Positions 1 through 10,090 of a stretch of 64,000 bases of DNA are shown here, piece after piece. This DNA comes from Burhinus oedicnemus. Lineage: Eukaryota; Chordata; Aves; Charadriiformes; Burhinidae. Under the pieces are notes generated by a model. The model made no database searches. It was not told the origin of the DNA and saw only the letters and a program-made list of their open reading frames with translations. A program made the position numbers and the translations under genes. How positions within the stretch are numbered: position 1 is the first letter of the stretch; every line of letters starts with the position of its first letter. The stretch is taken from the NCBI GenBank assembly GCA_008921705.1, contig VFFE01009164.1, positions 2,966,785 through 3,030,784 of the forward strand, in the 5' to 3' direction.

Positions 1-885
1 ACCCATATGGGAGAACTGTCAAATCTCAGTTCTTGGGTGCCTGTCCCAGGAACCTCAAAATTAGGCAGGACACTACAGGTGACTGAGGTTAGCAAGTCTG
101 CAATGGAGAACAAAGACAAGGCATTTGTAAAATAAGCAGAATAATCTCAGAGCTAGACCACTTGTATTGGATACTCACATGGATAGGAAATAAATTGTCC
201 TTTCTGATATCTGTGGTATTTCGGTTTGGAAAACTAATGGAGAATGTCGTGGACCAAGAGCAGAATGTCCCAAAAGACTAAGTGACTTGTGAGCTCCCAG
301 TCTTCACTTCTGTTACTCCACATCTCTGGCTTCTCGGTCTCCATGGGCAGAGTCTCACCTATTCCTTCAGATGTAAGAACTGGGCACAGTCCAGGCTCTC
401 TGTTTTTCTGTGGTCAAAAGAAAAGAAGTTGAATTAACATGGGCAAGCCTGCAAACTCATACCCAGTCCTTCCTATGGGATGTGAGCTGTGCACTTCCCA
501 CTCACTCTTTCTTTCTGTAAAGGAGACACTGAAGATCATGAAGATGAATGTCTTCTGCATATGACGGCTTTGATATCCTTTTTAATGTTTAGGTTTGCAA
601 CTCTGTCGATAAGCACCAGCTGAGCTGTGGTAATGGGTCACGCGTGCTTTCTAATGCTGCTGCAGATGACAGCTTAAATACACTGGTTTAGGACTCTTGC
701 TGAGGCTTCGGCTGATGTGTTTTACCTGCCTGTCACTGTAGGTTAACGGCATAGTCGTGGCCGTCTGCACTGCCTCCCCTGACATGCTGTGACTTGGGAG
801 CTGCAGCTGCTCCACGATTATTACTACTGGACATGGCTACTTGATTGGGGTTTTCACCAGTGTCTTAGGATTCTCTGGATCCTAA
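1..885. other. Unique non-coding DNA
   Basis: I see no repeat family, no convincing exon and no CpG cluster in this stretch. Open frames are short. Near its right end there is an acceptor-like sequence (ttttcaccag, 851-860), but the plus-strand frame that follows is closed by a TAA at 883-885, so this acceptor cannot open that frame. Confidence 0.5.
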
Positions 886-1095
886 CCTGGGGGACTGTCA
901 CTGGCTCCTGGATATGAAAGAAGAAAGTACAGCACGGCTGAGAAGCTCTTTCAAGCCCCCTGCGAGGCCAGTTTTGGGAACTTCAAGATCAGCATTAAAA
1001 CCTTCCATGAGCTGCAAAGGGAACCTACAAAAACATCCGACATGACAAAGATGTTCCAATGGATACCAATAACCATGGGCGCAAGAGAGATGTAG
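886..1095 (+). pseudogene. Coding-like frame, possible gene relic
   Basis: The plus-strand frame between the TAA at 883-885 and the TAG at 1093-1095 is open for about 69 codons. It reads like protein rather than random sequence: mixed charged and aromatic residues, with a stretch close to KTFHELQREPTKTSDM. There is no in-frame ATG near its left end, so it would be an exon or a truncated retrocopy rather than a whole gene. About 320 bases further on, at 1415-1420, there is an AATAAA polyadenylation hexamer, which would fit a 3' exon or a retrocopied transcript. I do not recognise the protein. A chance frame is quite possible, since other frames overlap it on both strands. Confidence 0.2.
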
Positions 1096-1660
1096 GCTTC
1101 GTGGTGCCTTGTGATATCTGCACACAGGTACCCCTGCCCTGCCCTCTGCAACTACTTCATGTCCCCTGTGCTACAAGCTCTCTCTCCACCTTGCTCCGAG
1201 GAGGTAGCCACCTTATCACCCCTGTCCCTCAAGCTCCTTCGCTATACACCTCTTCTTTATGGGTGCCAGCTACCTTTTTTGTCAGAAATTCAGTAAAGCA
1301 AGTGTTTTGCCCATTTCTGTTTAGCTTTGAAGTTTGCTGTTTCTATTTCAGATTTGGGGGAGGGCTTGTGAACCCAAATACTTGTTGAATTTTTCCAGCT
1401 GTGCCATATGGTCTAATAAAAATGAACACCTCATTCTGCTAATCTTGCCCTGTTGTCCTATGGATATTCACACTGAGAGAGCTGTTGTATCTGGCTGGAT
1501 CAGAAAAAATGTGCACCTGTAACAAGTAATACTCTACCCAGGGCAGGTGTTAGAGATTGTGTCTCTGTGACTTATTACCAAGCTCATGCAGCAATCAAAA
1601 ATTAATCCTTTAATGTATGTGTAAAATTTTCAAAATCGAGTGATTAGAGAGGTCCTTGAC
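1096..1660. other. Non-coding DNA with an AATAAA hexamer
   Basis: Apart from the AATAAA at 1415-1420, followed by an AT-rich and then T-rich tract, nothing is recognisable. Several short open frames overlap between 1,059 and 1,522 without a shared theme. The hexamer alone does not show that a transcript ends here. Confidence 0.35.
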
Positions 1661-1664
1661 TGTT

Positions 1665-1915
1665 GAGCCGCAGGATTGGGAAGGGCCTCAACAAGCCAGT
1701 TAGTCCAGTATCACTTGAAAGCAGGTCATTCCCTGGAGGTTTGCCTGTCCTGTCCTTAAAGCCCATCGGTGACAGAATATACGCAGCCTGCCCAAACAAC
1801 CCAGACCGGTGCATCTGTCCTTTTCCTTAGAAAGACTATTTTAACCTGAAAAGATGCCTTGAGTCTTTCTTGACCTAATTTAAATCCACAGTTTGTCATA
1901 GTCATCACTACAATT
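1665..1915 (-). mobile_element. Ancient CR1-like LINE fragment, 3' part
   Basis: Read on the plus strand this has the word order of an old CR1 tail seen antisense: a 'ttgggaaggg' block, 'agttagtccagta', then 'tgtcctgtccttaaag', a diverged 'gtgacagaatatac' standing for the usual damaged-by-age 'gatggagattccac', and ending near 'cctaatttaaatccac'. Divergence is high and there are many small indels, so this is an old insertion shared with other birds or older (inference). No open frame survives. The boundaries are approximate. Confidence 0.5.
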
Positions 1916-4212
1916 CTGAACAAATCATGTCTCTGTGCAGCAGTTGTTTCGTGTGTCCCTTTGTCCTTCTCTTTTGTAGGTTAAACAATCCTTTTTCTTG
2001 CATTTTTTTATTGGGAGAAAAAAGTCTAACCCATGTGGAACCTGAACCCATGATCACAGGTTGGGAGATCGGTATCTCATGCATGAAACCACTGGGACTG
2101 CTACACACAATTTATGGCTTGGATTAGTAAAACCTGTTGAAGTTCTCTCTATGCCAAACTCTCTTCTATGGAAGCTACATTCTTGGACAAATTTCCGTGT
2201 TTAGTAATTGAGGAAAAATCATGTCATCATCACAGGGAATCAGTTCGGTGCATCTTAGCAGAGGCAGCAGAGCACTACAGTACGTGATACGTGTGGATTT
2301 AATGCTGACAATATAAATAGGACACAGATAGGGATATCCTTCCTTTTAACGTCGCGTAAGTGAGAAAAGGTGATCTGCTCATTTCTACAATCAGGGAATG
2401 TTGTCCGTTTCCTGATTCTGGCACCAACTCTGCATTTAAATTCCAACCATATTGCTACAGTCCATTAATTTTCGTAGACTGGAGCTGTTGCAGTGCCACA
2501 TAGGGAAAATATGTAGCACAGATGTGTTTGCTGTTATGAATTTTTCTCTTTTTTTTTTTTTAGAAATAGCTGTAAAATAAAATAATAAAAACAGTCAAAA
2601 CAACCCATACTTGGACTAAAATTAAATCCATCTCACTCTTTGGCTGGTTGCTGTAGTGCTAAACTTGGGAACACTCCTGCCACCTATTTGCAATGTAATT
2701 AGAGTTCATTTGAAGTCTGATGGAATCTCACTCCTATTCCAAAGAGAGTCAGTTGCAATAAATTACTTTCTTGGACCAAAGAAAAGCTATTCCAAAAATT
2801 AAAAAGCAAAGGGCAACTATGCTGCAAGCATCTGAGAGGGGTCTAGCTTGCTCAGCTTTTTATGGATGGAATGAAACTGCCATTAAAAGCAGCTCTAGAG
2901 CATTTGCTCAGAGGAACTTGTCCTATAAAGTGTTCAGCTTGTTGCAGTTATTCTTTCTTTCTGTGTCACTAATTTTGAACAGCAGGATAAAGGCAGTTGG
3001 AGGACACCACCACAGCAGGCACAGAAATACTTGTTGTCAGAATAATTCCCTGCATTAGGAGGATGAGCTAAAAAGGCACAGGGCCAAACGTGGCTTATAC
3101 TAATGCCCCTGCTAGCACATGACTTACAGAGAAACACCAATGATGCTTGAATGTGGTCCTTCTGTCACACAGCCGCTCCCAGTACACCAACAAACCCAAT
3201 AAAAACGCTGTTTCCAGGAATGACACTGCAAATCGGCCAGTCCTTTCCATCATTTTCCATTGGAATTTATTGCATAAAGTAGGAAAATTGAGAATTCCTT
3301 TAGGTTCCCTCCAGATCTGGAGTGTCACTATTGTTTTATGTGACTACAGTATGTGTATGGGGTTTTGCCGTTTTTTTAACAAGAGATTGATTAGGGTCTA
3401 ATGGAATGCCCTTTGCAAATTTATATTCATCTCTCCATCCAAAAAGGTATTTTTATATCCCAAAAAGGTGAATTAAATATCCGTCATAGACATACATAAT
3501 ATATTCTATATAGCTTACATACATCTACATGCTTACATCAAGCATATGCCTACATATATATAATTGCCAGTTAATTCTGAGTTAGCATGGGAAACTGGAA
3601 GTGAGCAGATTTTTATGCCGACATTAGTATGCTTACTTGACAGCTATACAAGTTTAATATGAAATACTGTATTAGACCCCACCATAGCTAGCAGGTATAG
3701 GCTTATTGTATCAAAAGAAAGCTATATGCACTGTTTTGGTTCCCTGGTGTTCATGACTTCCTTTCTCACATGGTTTCATGCCTTTTTTTTTGGTGAAGCT
3801 TCATGCAATGCAGCTTGGCAATTGTAATCATCATGGTCCCATTGACTTAACAGGATGATGACAGTCTGCATCTGCAGAGGATGCATCCCAGAAGAAACTT
3901 CTTTTGGAGTAAAGTGTTAGCACGGCCAGAGTTTATCAGGAAAACTTTCATAAGCAAATGTAGAGCCTAAGAAGGTGTACGTATGGCATTGATTTTCCAC
4001 TTCACTGAGTGAAGTGAGTGACTACACCAAATACAATTTCTTCTACAGTATCTGGAACATACTTAGCTGTGTCATCAGAAGTAATCTTTAAGAAACTGAA
4101 GACTTTACCATAGCTACTAAAAATGTAGCAATAAAGCCGAAAATCTTATGAGGTGGTGAAATAAGTGGTCATAATTCATTTTTATGAGAAGACAATAGAG
4201 TGAAGACAGACT
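1916..4212. other. Non-coding DNA, no genes seen
   Basis: This is AT-rich single-copy sequence. It contains a run of 13 T residues at 2,549-2,561 and a loosely repetitive stretch at about 3,488-3,562 built from ACATAC and TACAT words. The open frames at 2,771-3,058 and 3,147-3,401 overlap frames on the other strand and match nothing I know. Confidence 0.45.
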
Positions 4213-4506
4213 CAGACTCTTCCTAGAGGTGCACAGTGGGCAAGAGGCCATGGAGGCAACTTGCAAGAGTAGAAATTGCAGGTTGATACTAGGAAAAAAA
4301 TATTCCCAATGAGGGTAGTCAGACAGTCAAGCAATTTGCCCAGTGAGGTTCTGCAATATCCATCCTTGGGGATACGCAAAACTCGGCTGGAGTAGGTCCT
4401 GAGCAACCTGATCTAAGCTAGCTCTTCTGTGAGCAAGTGGTCAGACTACATGATTTTCAAAAGTCTCTTCCAACATACATTATTCTGCTTCCATGACTCT
4501 GTGATA
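4213..4506 (+). mobile_element. CR1 LINE 3' end, sense orientation
   Basis: The order of recognisable CR1 words is intact: 'gtgcacagtg', 'gcaagaggc', a diverged 'tactaggaaaaaa', 'caatgagggtagtcag', 'caatttgcccagtgaggtt', 'atccatccttggggatac', 'gagcaacctgatctaa', 'gtcagactacatgat', 'ctcttccaaca', and finally the 3' tail 'catgactctgtgat', which corresponds to the 8-bp ATTCTRTG-type terminal repeat of CR1. This part covers the last codons of ORF2 and the 3' untranslated region. Like most CR1 copies it is 5'-truncated, here at about the start of this interval. It is moderately diverged, with no coding capacity left. Confidence 0.8.
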
Positions 4507-7500
4507 AAATTTACGTAGTTCACAGGAGTGAAATAGCTTTGCTGTATTCCCAGTTCTTAGACAGGCTTCTCTGACAGGGATAGGAGAGCCACAAGAATTC
4601 TCTGCTTTAGTTTTTCTACCTGAAAATAGAAACTAAAATATTCGTCTAATCACAGTGGCATTTATGTAGTGTACACCATCACTGTCTGCCATATGCTTCA
4701 GGTCCTTAGAGGATTAATATCATATACATATTTAAACACATTATGCATAGCCATGAAATAGTAAGAGCAACACTGCAACTTGTTTTTAGAAATAATGCTT
4801 GGCCGTTGGCAATTGGGTTATAATTCCTGAAAATGTGCTTGTAAATATTGCCTGGAGAGGTGGGACAAGCTATGGGTTGCCTGTGACTTGACTGTGAGGT
4901 TTGTGTTATCGTGAAGAGGTGATTTTCATGCCTTCACATGCGGCATTACATTAAGCCTGCTTGAAACCTGGTCTGAAAGGTTTCAAGTTGAAAGGCTTCA
5001 AATGAAGCCAAGACCTATCCTTAGGCAAGTAACGGAGTTCCCATCATTTGGAGTACACAACTGGCCTCTAAGTTAGCTCATTTTTCTTCTGGCTCTCGAC
5101 TGAAGAGACACTTTAAAATCTGAACATCAGTAGGTGACCAGCAATGAATCCTGAATGGGTAGCAGAGAGTGAAGAAAGACTGAGTTTACTTACGCACAGT
5201 TACCCCGGCTCACTTCTACAGGGCAGGTATTTGCACAGGCTTAAGTTCACCTCACTCCAGAAGAGGCACAGAGAGCACTTGAGGACTACTTAAATCCTTA
5301 AAATAGGACTTAAGGGCTGGTCTGACCATCTGTACGGATGGGAATGCCACCTACAAAGAGCAGCATGGTCCAGACAAAGACCTGTTCATGGGAGAGCCCA
5401 CAGATAATAAATAACAAGAGGTCTGGATGTAGCTGAGACGTGTAACTGACCAGAATAGGAAAAAGTTCAACGCTCCAGCGAGATTCTGCATCCAGACCAT
5501 TATAAGTGTGCGTATGCGTGTGTGGCTGCATACACATATACAGGAAGAAGAAAACACTTATAAAACATGCATACACATGCTAAGTGATTCTTATGATTTT
5601 CTTAGCATGCTTGGGAAGGTTGAATGAAAAATAATGTCAGACTTGTTCTGTATTCAGCTATGGAGGACGAGAAATGCTGCTGCTAATAAAGGCAGATTTG
5701 GCAGCTGCAGAGCCTTGGCAAGGGTACAGAGTTCCTTCGCGAGCTACTGAATAGCTCCAGCTGTGCAGAGATTGAAATGTATCTTGAAAGCACTGAAAGA
5801 CAGCTGTCCTGCTCCGCTGCCCCACTTGCCTGGCTGAAAGAGGATGAGGGCGTTTTTAATTGTAAGCTTACGCTGTACTTTGGGTTCTTCCCTGCTCGTT
5901 CTCCCTTTTCCTGGTGCAGTAATGTAAAAGGGAGACCTTCTCCATGGGACAGCCAGCAGGTACGGTGTGACACCAGCCAGCCCCATTGCAGATTTGATCC
6001 ATGTCCCGTTGTTGGCAAAGGGAGAGACTGCTGCCAGAGGCATGCTTTGCATTACGGCAAGATTTCGTTATTCATCCAGCTCAGTCAATTATATGGATTC
6101 TCTGTTGTTCTGCTCCACCAGGGATATAAGAGGACACTTTTTTTGTAGTGTGTTTGCAATGAAGGTAGGAAGGCAGGAGGAAAAGGAAGGTGCACTACAA
6201 CCCTTTGGTGGAGGAAGGTCTGCTGCCTCCTGCAAAAATGTCAGCACTGTTTAATAGGGAAGCGATCTTAAAAGTAGTGGCTGTGTTCCCCTCTATACCA
6301 GGAAAAGCTCAGGGCCACCCCTGCAATGCCTTGCAGAGTGTGCTCAGCTCTGCGTGAAACGCAGCCTGCAGGATTAACCATATACTTACACTTAATATAA
6401 ACTCAGTTGTTGAGAGGCTAAATTAGGGCTTAACACTTTCTCAGCCAAGTGGCAAATATATTGGCCACCATATAAGTTTTTCTCATACTTACTGTTCAGC
6501 TTCTTCTGACTGTCAGAGCGGGCACAGCTCCCGCTTTCACTGTCATCCCACCGTACAGCCCCACACTGCAACAAGCTCTTTGCCTCTGCTCTTTCCACTG
6601 GGACACTGTTGAGAAACCTCAGTGGTCTGATGGTTAGAAGTCTTCTTCCAGTTTCCAGACTCAAGCTTATTTATGCCATTTCATACTCTTTTCTTGTTGT
6701 GCCAATGTTGTTTCAAATACTTCTTCTTCCTTCAGGTGTTTCCCTGAAACATTTTGTCCAGGTGAGTGGATGTGCGGGCATGTGTGTATGTGCACACACA
6801 CTGTAAAAACTCTGATTTATTTCTATAGAGACCTGTCAGCCTTCACTTCTCTACACTAAACAAAGCTAATGAATGTCTGCCCAGTTAAACCTTTCCCTCC
6901 TGGTTTTAAAGTCAATGAAAAGTCCATAGGGGAAAAGCATGTTTTGGTGACTCAGTGCCTTAGATAGCACTTGTTAAGGCACGCAGCTATTTCACAGCAG
7001 GGAGTCACTGCCTCGGTGCTGGGAGTCAAGCAGGACAATCTGAACAGTTCTAAAGTGCCAGAAGACTCACTCTGGAATGACTACAGTGACTCAAATGTCT
7101 TGTTTTATCCCGATTGAGGTGGAAAATTTTGGTCATGTTGTTCATTACCACCTAGAACCAACAAGGAAAAAAAAAAAAGTGGCAATGTCAACAAGACAAA
7201 AAATTAGCTATTATTTCCCAAAAATACAACAAGAGGATTTTTCTTTCTTTTTCTTCTTGCTCACTGAAGCTCAGGATAAAGGCAAACATGTGTTGTTGCA
7301 GCCAGAGCTATACTTTGAGGTGATCTGTAAGGTCAAAACTAGGGTTTGTTTTGAGGCAGCAGGTATATGGAGAGGTCATGGGACGGGGACGGGATGCACT
7401 AAGATAAAAGTGGAGTTGCTGGAAGATAAAATAGGGAGTTGAAAGGAATCCTGGAGAATGGGCCAGTTTAATTAGAATTTTAGTGGGATTAGAAAAAAAT

Positions 7501-8030
7501 ACATTAACATGTTGTTTCTTAAGCATTGGGATTTAGGGAATATTTCTTGGGCTTCCTATGGCTCCCTTCCATGTGGATTCTCTCATATTGAATAACTATG
7601 CTGAGCTCACACAGTGACCTTTCCCACTAGGTTAGTCTCTGCCCTGTACCCCACTGCTAATTTTCCTGCATATTTTAAAAATTAATATTGCGATGCCCTT
7701 CTCCTTCCACCAAACTGCACTGAAGTCAGCCAACGGCATCAATAATTATTAAATGGGGGGTAAGCCTGACAGACAAACAAACAACTACAGCACAGCTGCA
7801 TAATCCTCATTTCCTTAGGAAATGAAGCAGAATATTGCAAACATTGTCCATATATTAAAGCTATGTAATATTTTAATAAGAAGGATGTAGATGTTCCCCC
7901 ATTGAGACCTTACTTGGCTTTCAGGCTGGCCTTTTTTTCTTTCTTTCACCTTCCTCTGAAGATTAAGAGCTTGATCGCAGCTGGAGACAGGACACATAGA
8001 TTGCCCGAAAGTGTCTAGCTGTACCATACC
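4507..8030. other. Non-coding DNA, no genes seen
   Basis: No repeat family or exon is recognisable. Overlapping frames on both strands at 5,683-6,254 are the longest (up to 123 codons) but lack any domain I know and clash with each other. A run of 12 A residues lies near 7,166-7,177. The plus-strand frame at 7,077-7,442 includes that A-run and is not protein-like. Confidence 0.45.
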
Positions 8031-8034
8031 ACCT

Positions 8035-8366
8035 CTGAGGATCATATATGCCTGGTTAAAGTCATTGCCAGGTGCTGGATCTGGGAGGAATTTCTTGCCT
8101 GGCTTTGCAGAGTGGAGGATTGTCCCCTTCCTAGCTTCATCAGTGTGTTTTCATTTAGGGAATTCCCTGATATCGCTGGGGTTCAACACATCTCTCCTGT
8201 TTCCCTGTGGCATGCCATTGCTCCAGAGACTTGAAGAAACTTCAACACTGATGCTCTGGCATATATATATATATATTGGTATGGACCTTATGGACCTTCT
8301 GTGTATTGCAAGATCACCTGCAGCAGCAAGAAGGGGCACTTGGTGACTTAGATGGTCCCTTCAGGG
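8035..8366 (+). mobile_element. Old CR1-like LINE 3' tail
   Basis: The plus strand contains 'ggtgctggatctgggagga', then 'tcttgcctggctttgcagag' and, at the right end, 'gacttagatggtcccttca'. These follow the order of the 3' untranslated region of old sauropsid CR1 families (a 'tgggaggaattttt' block, a loss-prone middle, and a terminal 'gatggtcccttctgg'-like word). An (AT)8 microsatellite at 8,260-8,276 has grown inside it. No coding capacity remains and the left edge is uncertain. Confidence 0.45.
8260..8276. repeat. (AT)n microsatellite
   Basis: An uninterrupted run of about eight AT units lies inside the old CR1-like tail. It is short and is likely polymorphic in length (inference). Confidence 0.85.
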
Positions 8367-8812
8367 ACAAAGTTCTCATGAGTTTTGCTGAGGGATTTAC
8401 AATGGTGCCCATAGCTTGTCTCTTTAGTCTTTAAACTGAATGATGACAAAGCATGGGCTCAAACACTCCTCTCTAGCAAGTGCCAGGGACCTTCCCCAGT
8501 TGGTAATTTAAATCAATTGGCTGAGTTTAGGAGAGATTTTAGCTAAGTTAACTATAATTAGACAATATTTTGTGGCCTTATTAAATCAGCATCACATCTT
8601 TTGAGATGCATTTGGTTGTATGCTATTATTTACTAATATTTTTGTTCATAATTTACATTGCAGCTACGGTCAAGAAGCTTGAGATGTGTTCTGGAAATAG
8701 AGGCAGACCCTGCATAAAAGCCTTATTCTGAAATAGATTAGGTGGAGAGGAAAATCAGCACAGCATATAAACGTCTTGCTGGGATATAAATAGCACTATC
8801 AGCAGTGTCATA
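8367..8812. other. Non-coding DNA left of the LTR
   Basis: This is AT-rich unique sequence without a recognisable exon. Its last five bases, tcata at 8,808-8,812, are the left flank of the LTR insertion. Confidence 0.4.
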
Positions 8813-8969
8813 TGTCGTGGTTTAACACCAGCCAGCAACTAGGACCGCGCACCCGCTGGCTCACTCCCCCGCCCCAGGGTAGGGACAAGAGGGAGAAGAG
8901 GAGGAGAAAAGAAAAAAACCCTTGTGGGTTGAGATATAGACAGTTTAACAGAACAGTAAAGGAAGAGGA

Positions 8970-8992
8970 AAATAACAATAATAATAATAATG
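8970..8992. repeat. (AAT)n tract inside the LTR
   Basis: A short AAT/ATA run lies within the LTR. This tract is a normal part of this LTR type, on the sense strand an ATT-rich segment just upstream of the poly(A) signal, and it varies in length between copies. Confidence 0.7.
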
Positions 8993-9109
8993 GTTAAAGA
9001 ATATCCAAAATAAAGTGATACAACACAAGTCACTCTCACCACCTGATGATCAGTTGCCCAGCCCGTCCCAAGCAATGATAATGGATTCCTTGCCTGTGGC
9101 CAATCCCCA

Positions 9110-9119
9110 TTTATATATT
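9110..9119 (-). promoter_or_regulatory. TATA-like box of the LTR
   Basis: The minus strand reads aatatataaa within a context close to the usual 'agtatataaactgggg' of this LTR class. If active it would drive transcription toward lower coordinates. Whether it still works cannot be told from sequence. Confidence 0.5.
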
Positions 9120-9354
9120 GACCATGACATCTATGGTATGGACCATCCCTTTGGCCAGCTTGTCCTGTCTATGCTCCCTCTCAGCTTCTATGGGAAGCTG
9201 AAAAAGTCCTTGACTAATATAAACATTACTTAGCAACAACTAAAACAATGTGTTATCAACATTCTTCAACATTCTTCTTCTCATACTAAATCAAAACCAC
9301 AGCAGCTACTAGAAGGAAAATTAACTCTATACCAGCTGAAACCAGGATATCATG

Positions 9355-10090
9355 GTAGATTATGCGAGCTACAACAGCATCATCAAACACAGGTGATGCT
9401 TTTAATCGACTTGATGCTTTAGCAGGAACCAAACCAGCACTAGATGCTTTAGATCTTGTTTGATGGAGCACATGGACCTGTTTCTGTACAGAAGTCCAAC
9501 ATAATGGGAGGTACACCACTAACATGGGTGGGGGAATGTACATGACTTTATCTCCAGTTGCTGTACGGAAAGGTATGCTATTAATACAGCTAGTCACTTC
9601 TAGGTGGTTACCTATTTTATAGGAGCAGCCATGATGGTGACTACCATCTCTTTGGTTGCATAAAGATAAGACTCTGGTGTCCTTGGCAGACTACAGATAG
9701 TTAATTTACTGAGCAATGTTATCATCTACCTATCTTAGCACAAATGTGGCATTCAAATCTCTCAGCAAGTTATCTATAACCTCTATTTTATGGTAATGTT
9801 TCACCATTCCAGTCTGTGGAAGCTGGAAACCAAAATTTTCTCACTAAGTACAACATTCATCAGACTTGCTGAAAGGTCAGAATAGCATTTTCCAGCATCA
9901 AATACTGGGCAGCCAGCAAATACATTGACTTCCTGAGCAGCCATAACTTTGAAATCAAATCAAGCTGGGCTGAGGGAGCTAATATCTTAATCTGGGACAC
10001 CCAGACCACATGTCCACCCTGCATAATAATGTGCCAGTGTGCACTCACAGCCTCTTCCTTTCCCCTAAGGAGTGCAATACACACTGTAAC
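9355..10090 (-). pseudogene. Coding-like minus-strand DNA, dead retrocopy or provirus remnant
   Basis: Downstream of the LTR on the plus strand, and therefore upstream of it in LTR sense, the minus strand has protein-like text in pieces. The frame ending at 9,860 is open from about 10,084, a second frame covering about 9,880-9,990 contains FAGCPVFDAGKCYSDL, a third across about 9,640-9,850 contains IDNLLRDLNATFVLR, and the frame 9,597-9,286 is open into the LTR. The pieces lie in a consistent order but in different frames and with several stops, which is what a frameshifted old coding sequence looks like. I do not recognise the protein. It could be the 3' internal part of a provirus sharing the LTR, but I see no polypurine tract directly next to the LTR and the LTR flanks look like a target duplication, so an independent retrocopy is at least as likely. 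Confidence 0.3.

Larger units (their letters stand above)
8813..9349 (-). mobile_element. Solo LTR of an avian ERVL-type endogenous retrovirus
   Basis: The 537-bp element starts TGTCGTGGTTTAAC and ends GCTGAAACCAGGATA on the plus strand, the two ends of an LTR type that is widespread in birds (usual end ...GGACA, here changed to TA). On the minus strand there is a TATA-like box at 9,119-9,110 (aatatataaa), followed downstream by the expected AAT-rich tract (plus strand 8,970-8,992) and by a decayed polyadenylation signal at about 8,949-8,944 (GTTAAA for ATTAAA). This promoter-then-poly(A) order fixes the orientation as minus. The flanks tcata (8,808-8,812) and tcatg (9,350-9,354) match in four of five bases, the expected 5-bp target duplication with one change, which favours a solo LTR formed by recombination. 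The exact subfamily name is not certain. Confidence 0.85.

Noticed and set aside
3488..3562. TACAT-rich stretch as a tandem repeat
   Set aside because: The words recur without a fixed period. It is AT-rich low-complexity sequence rather than a true array.
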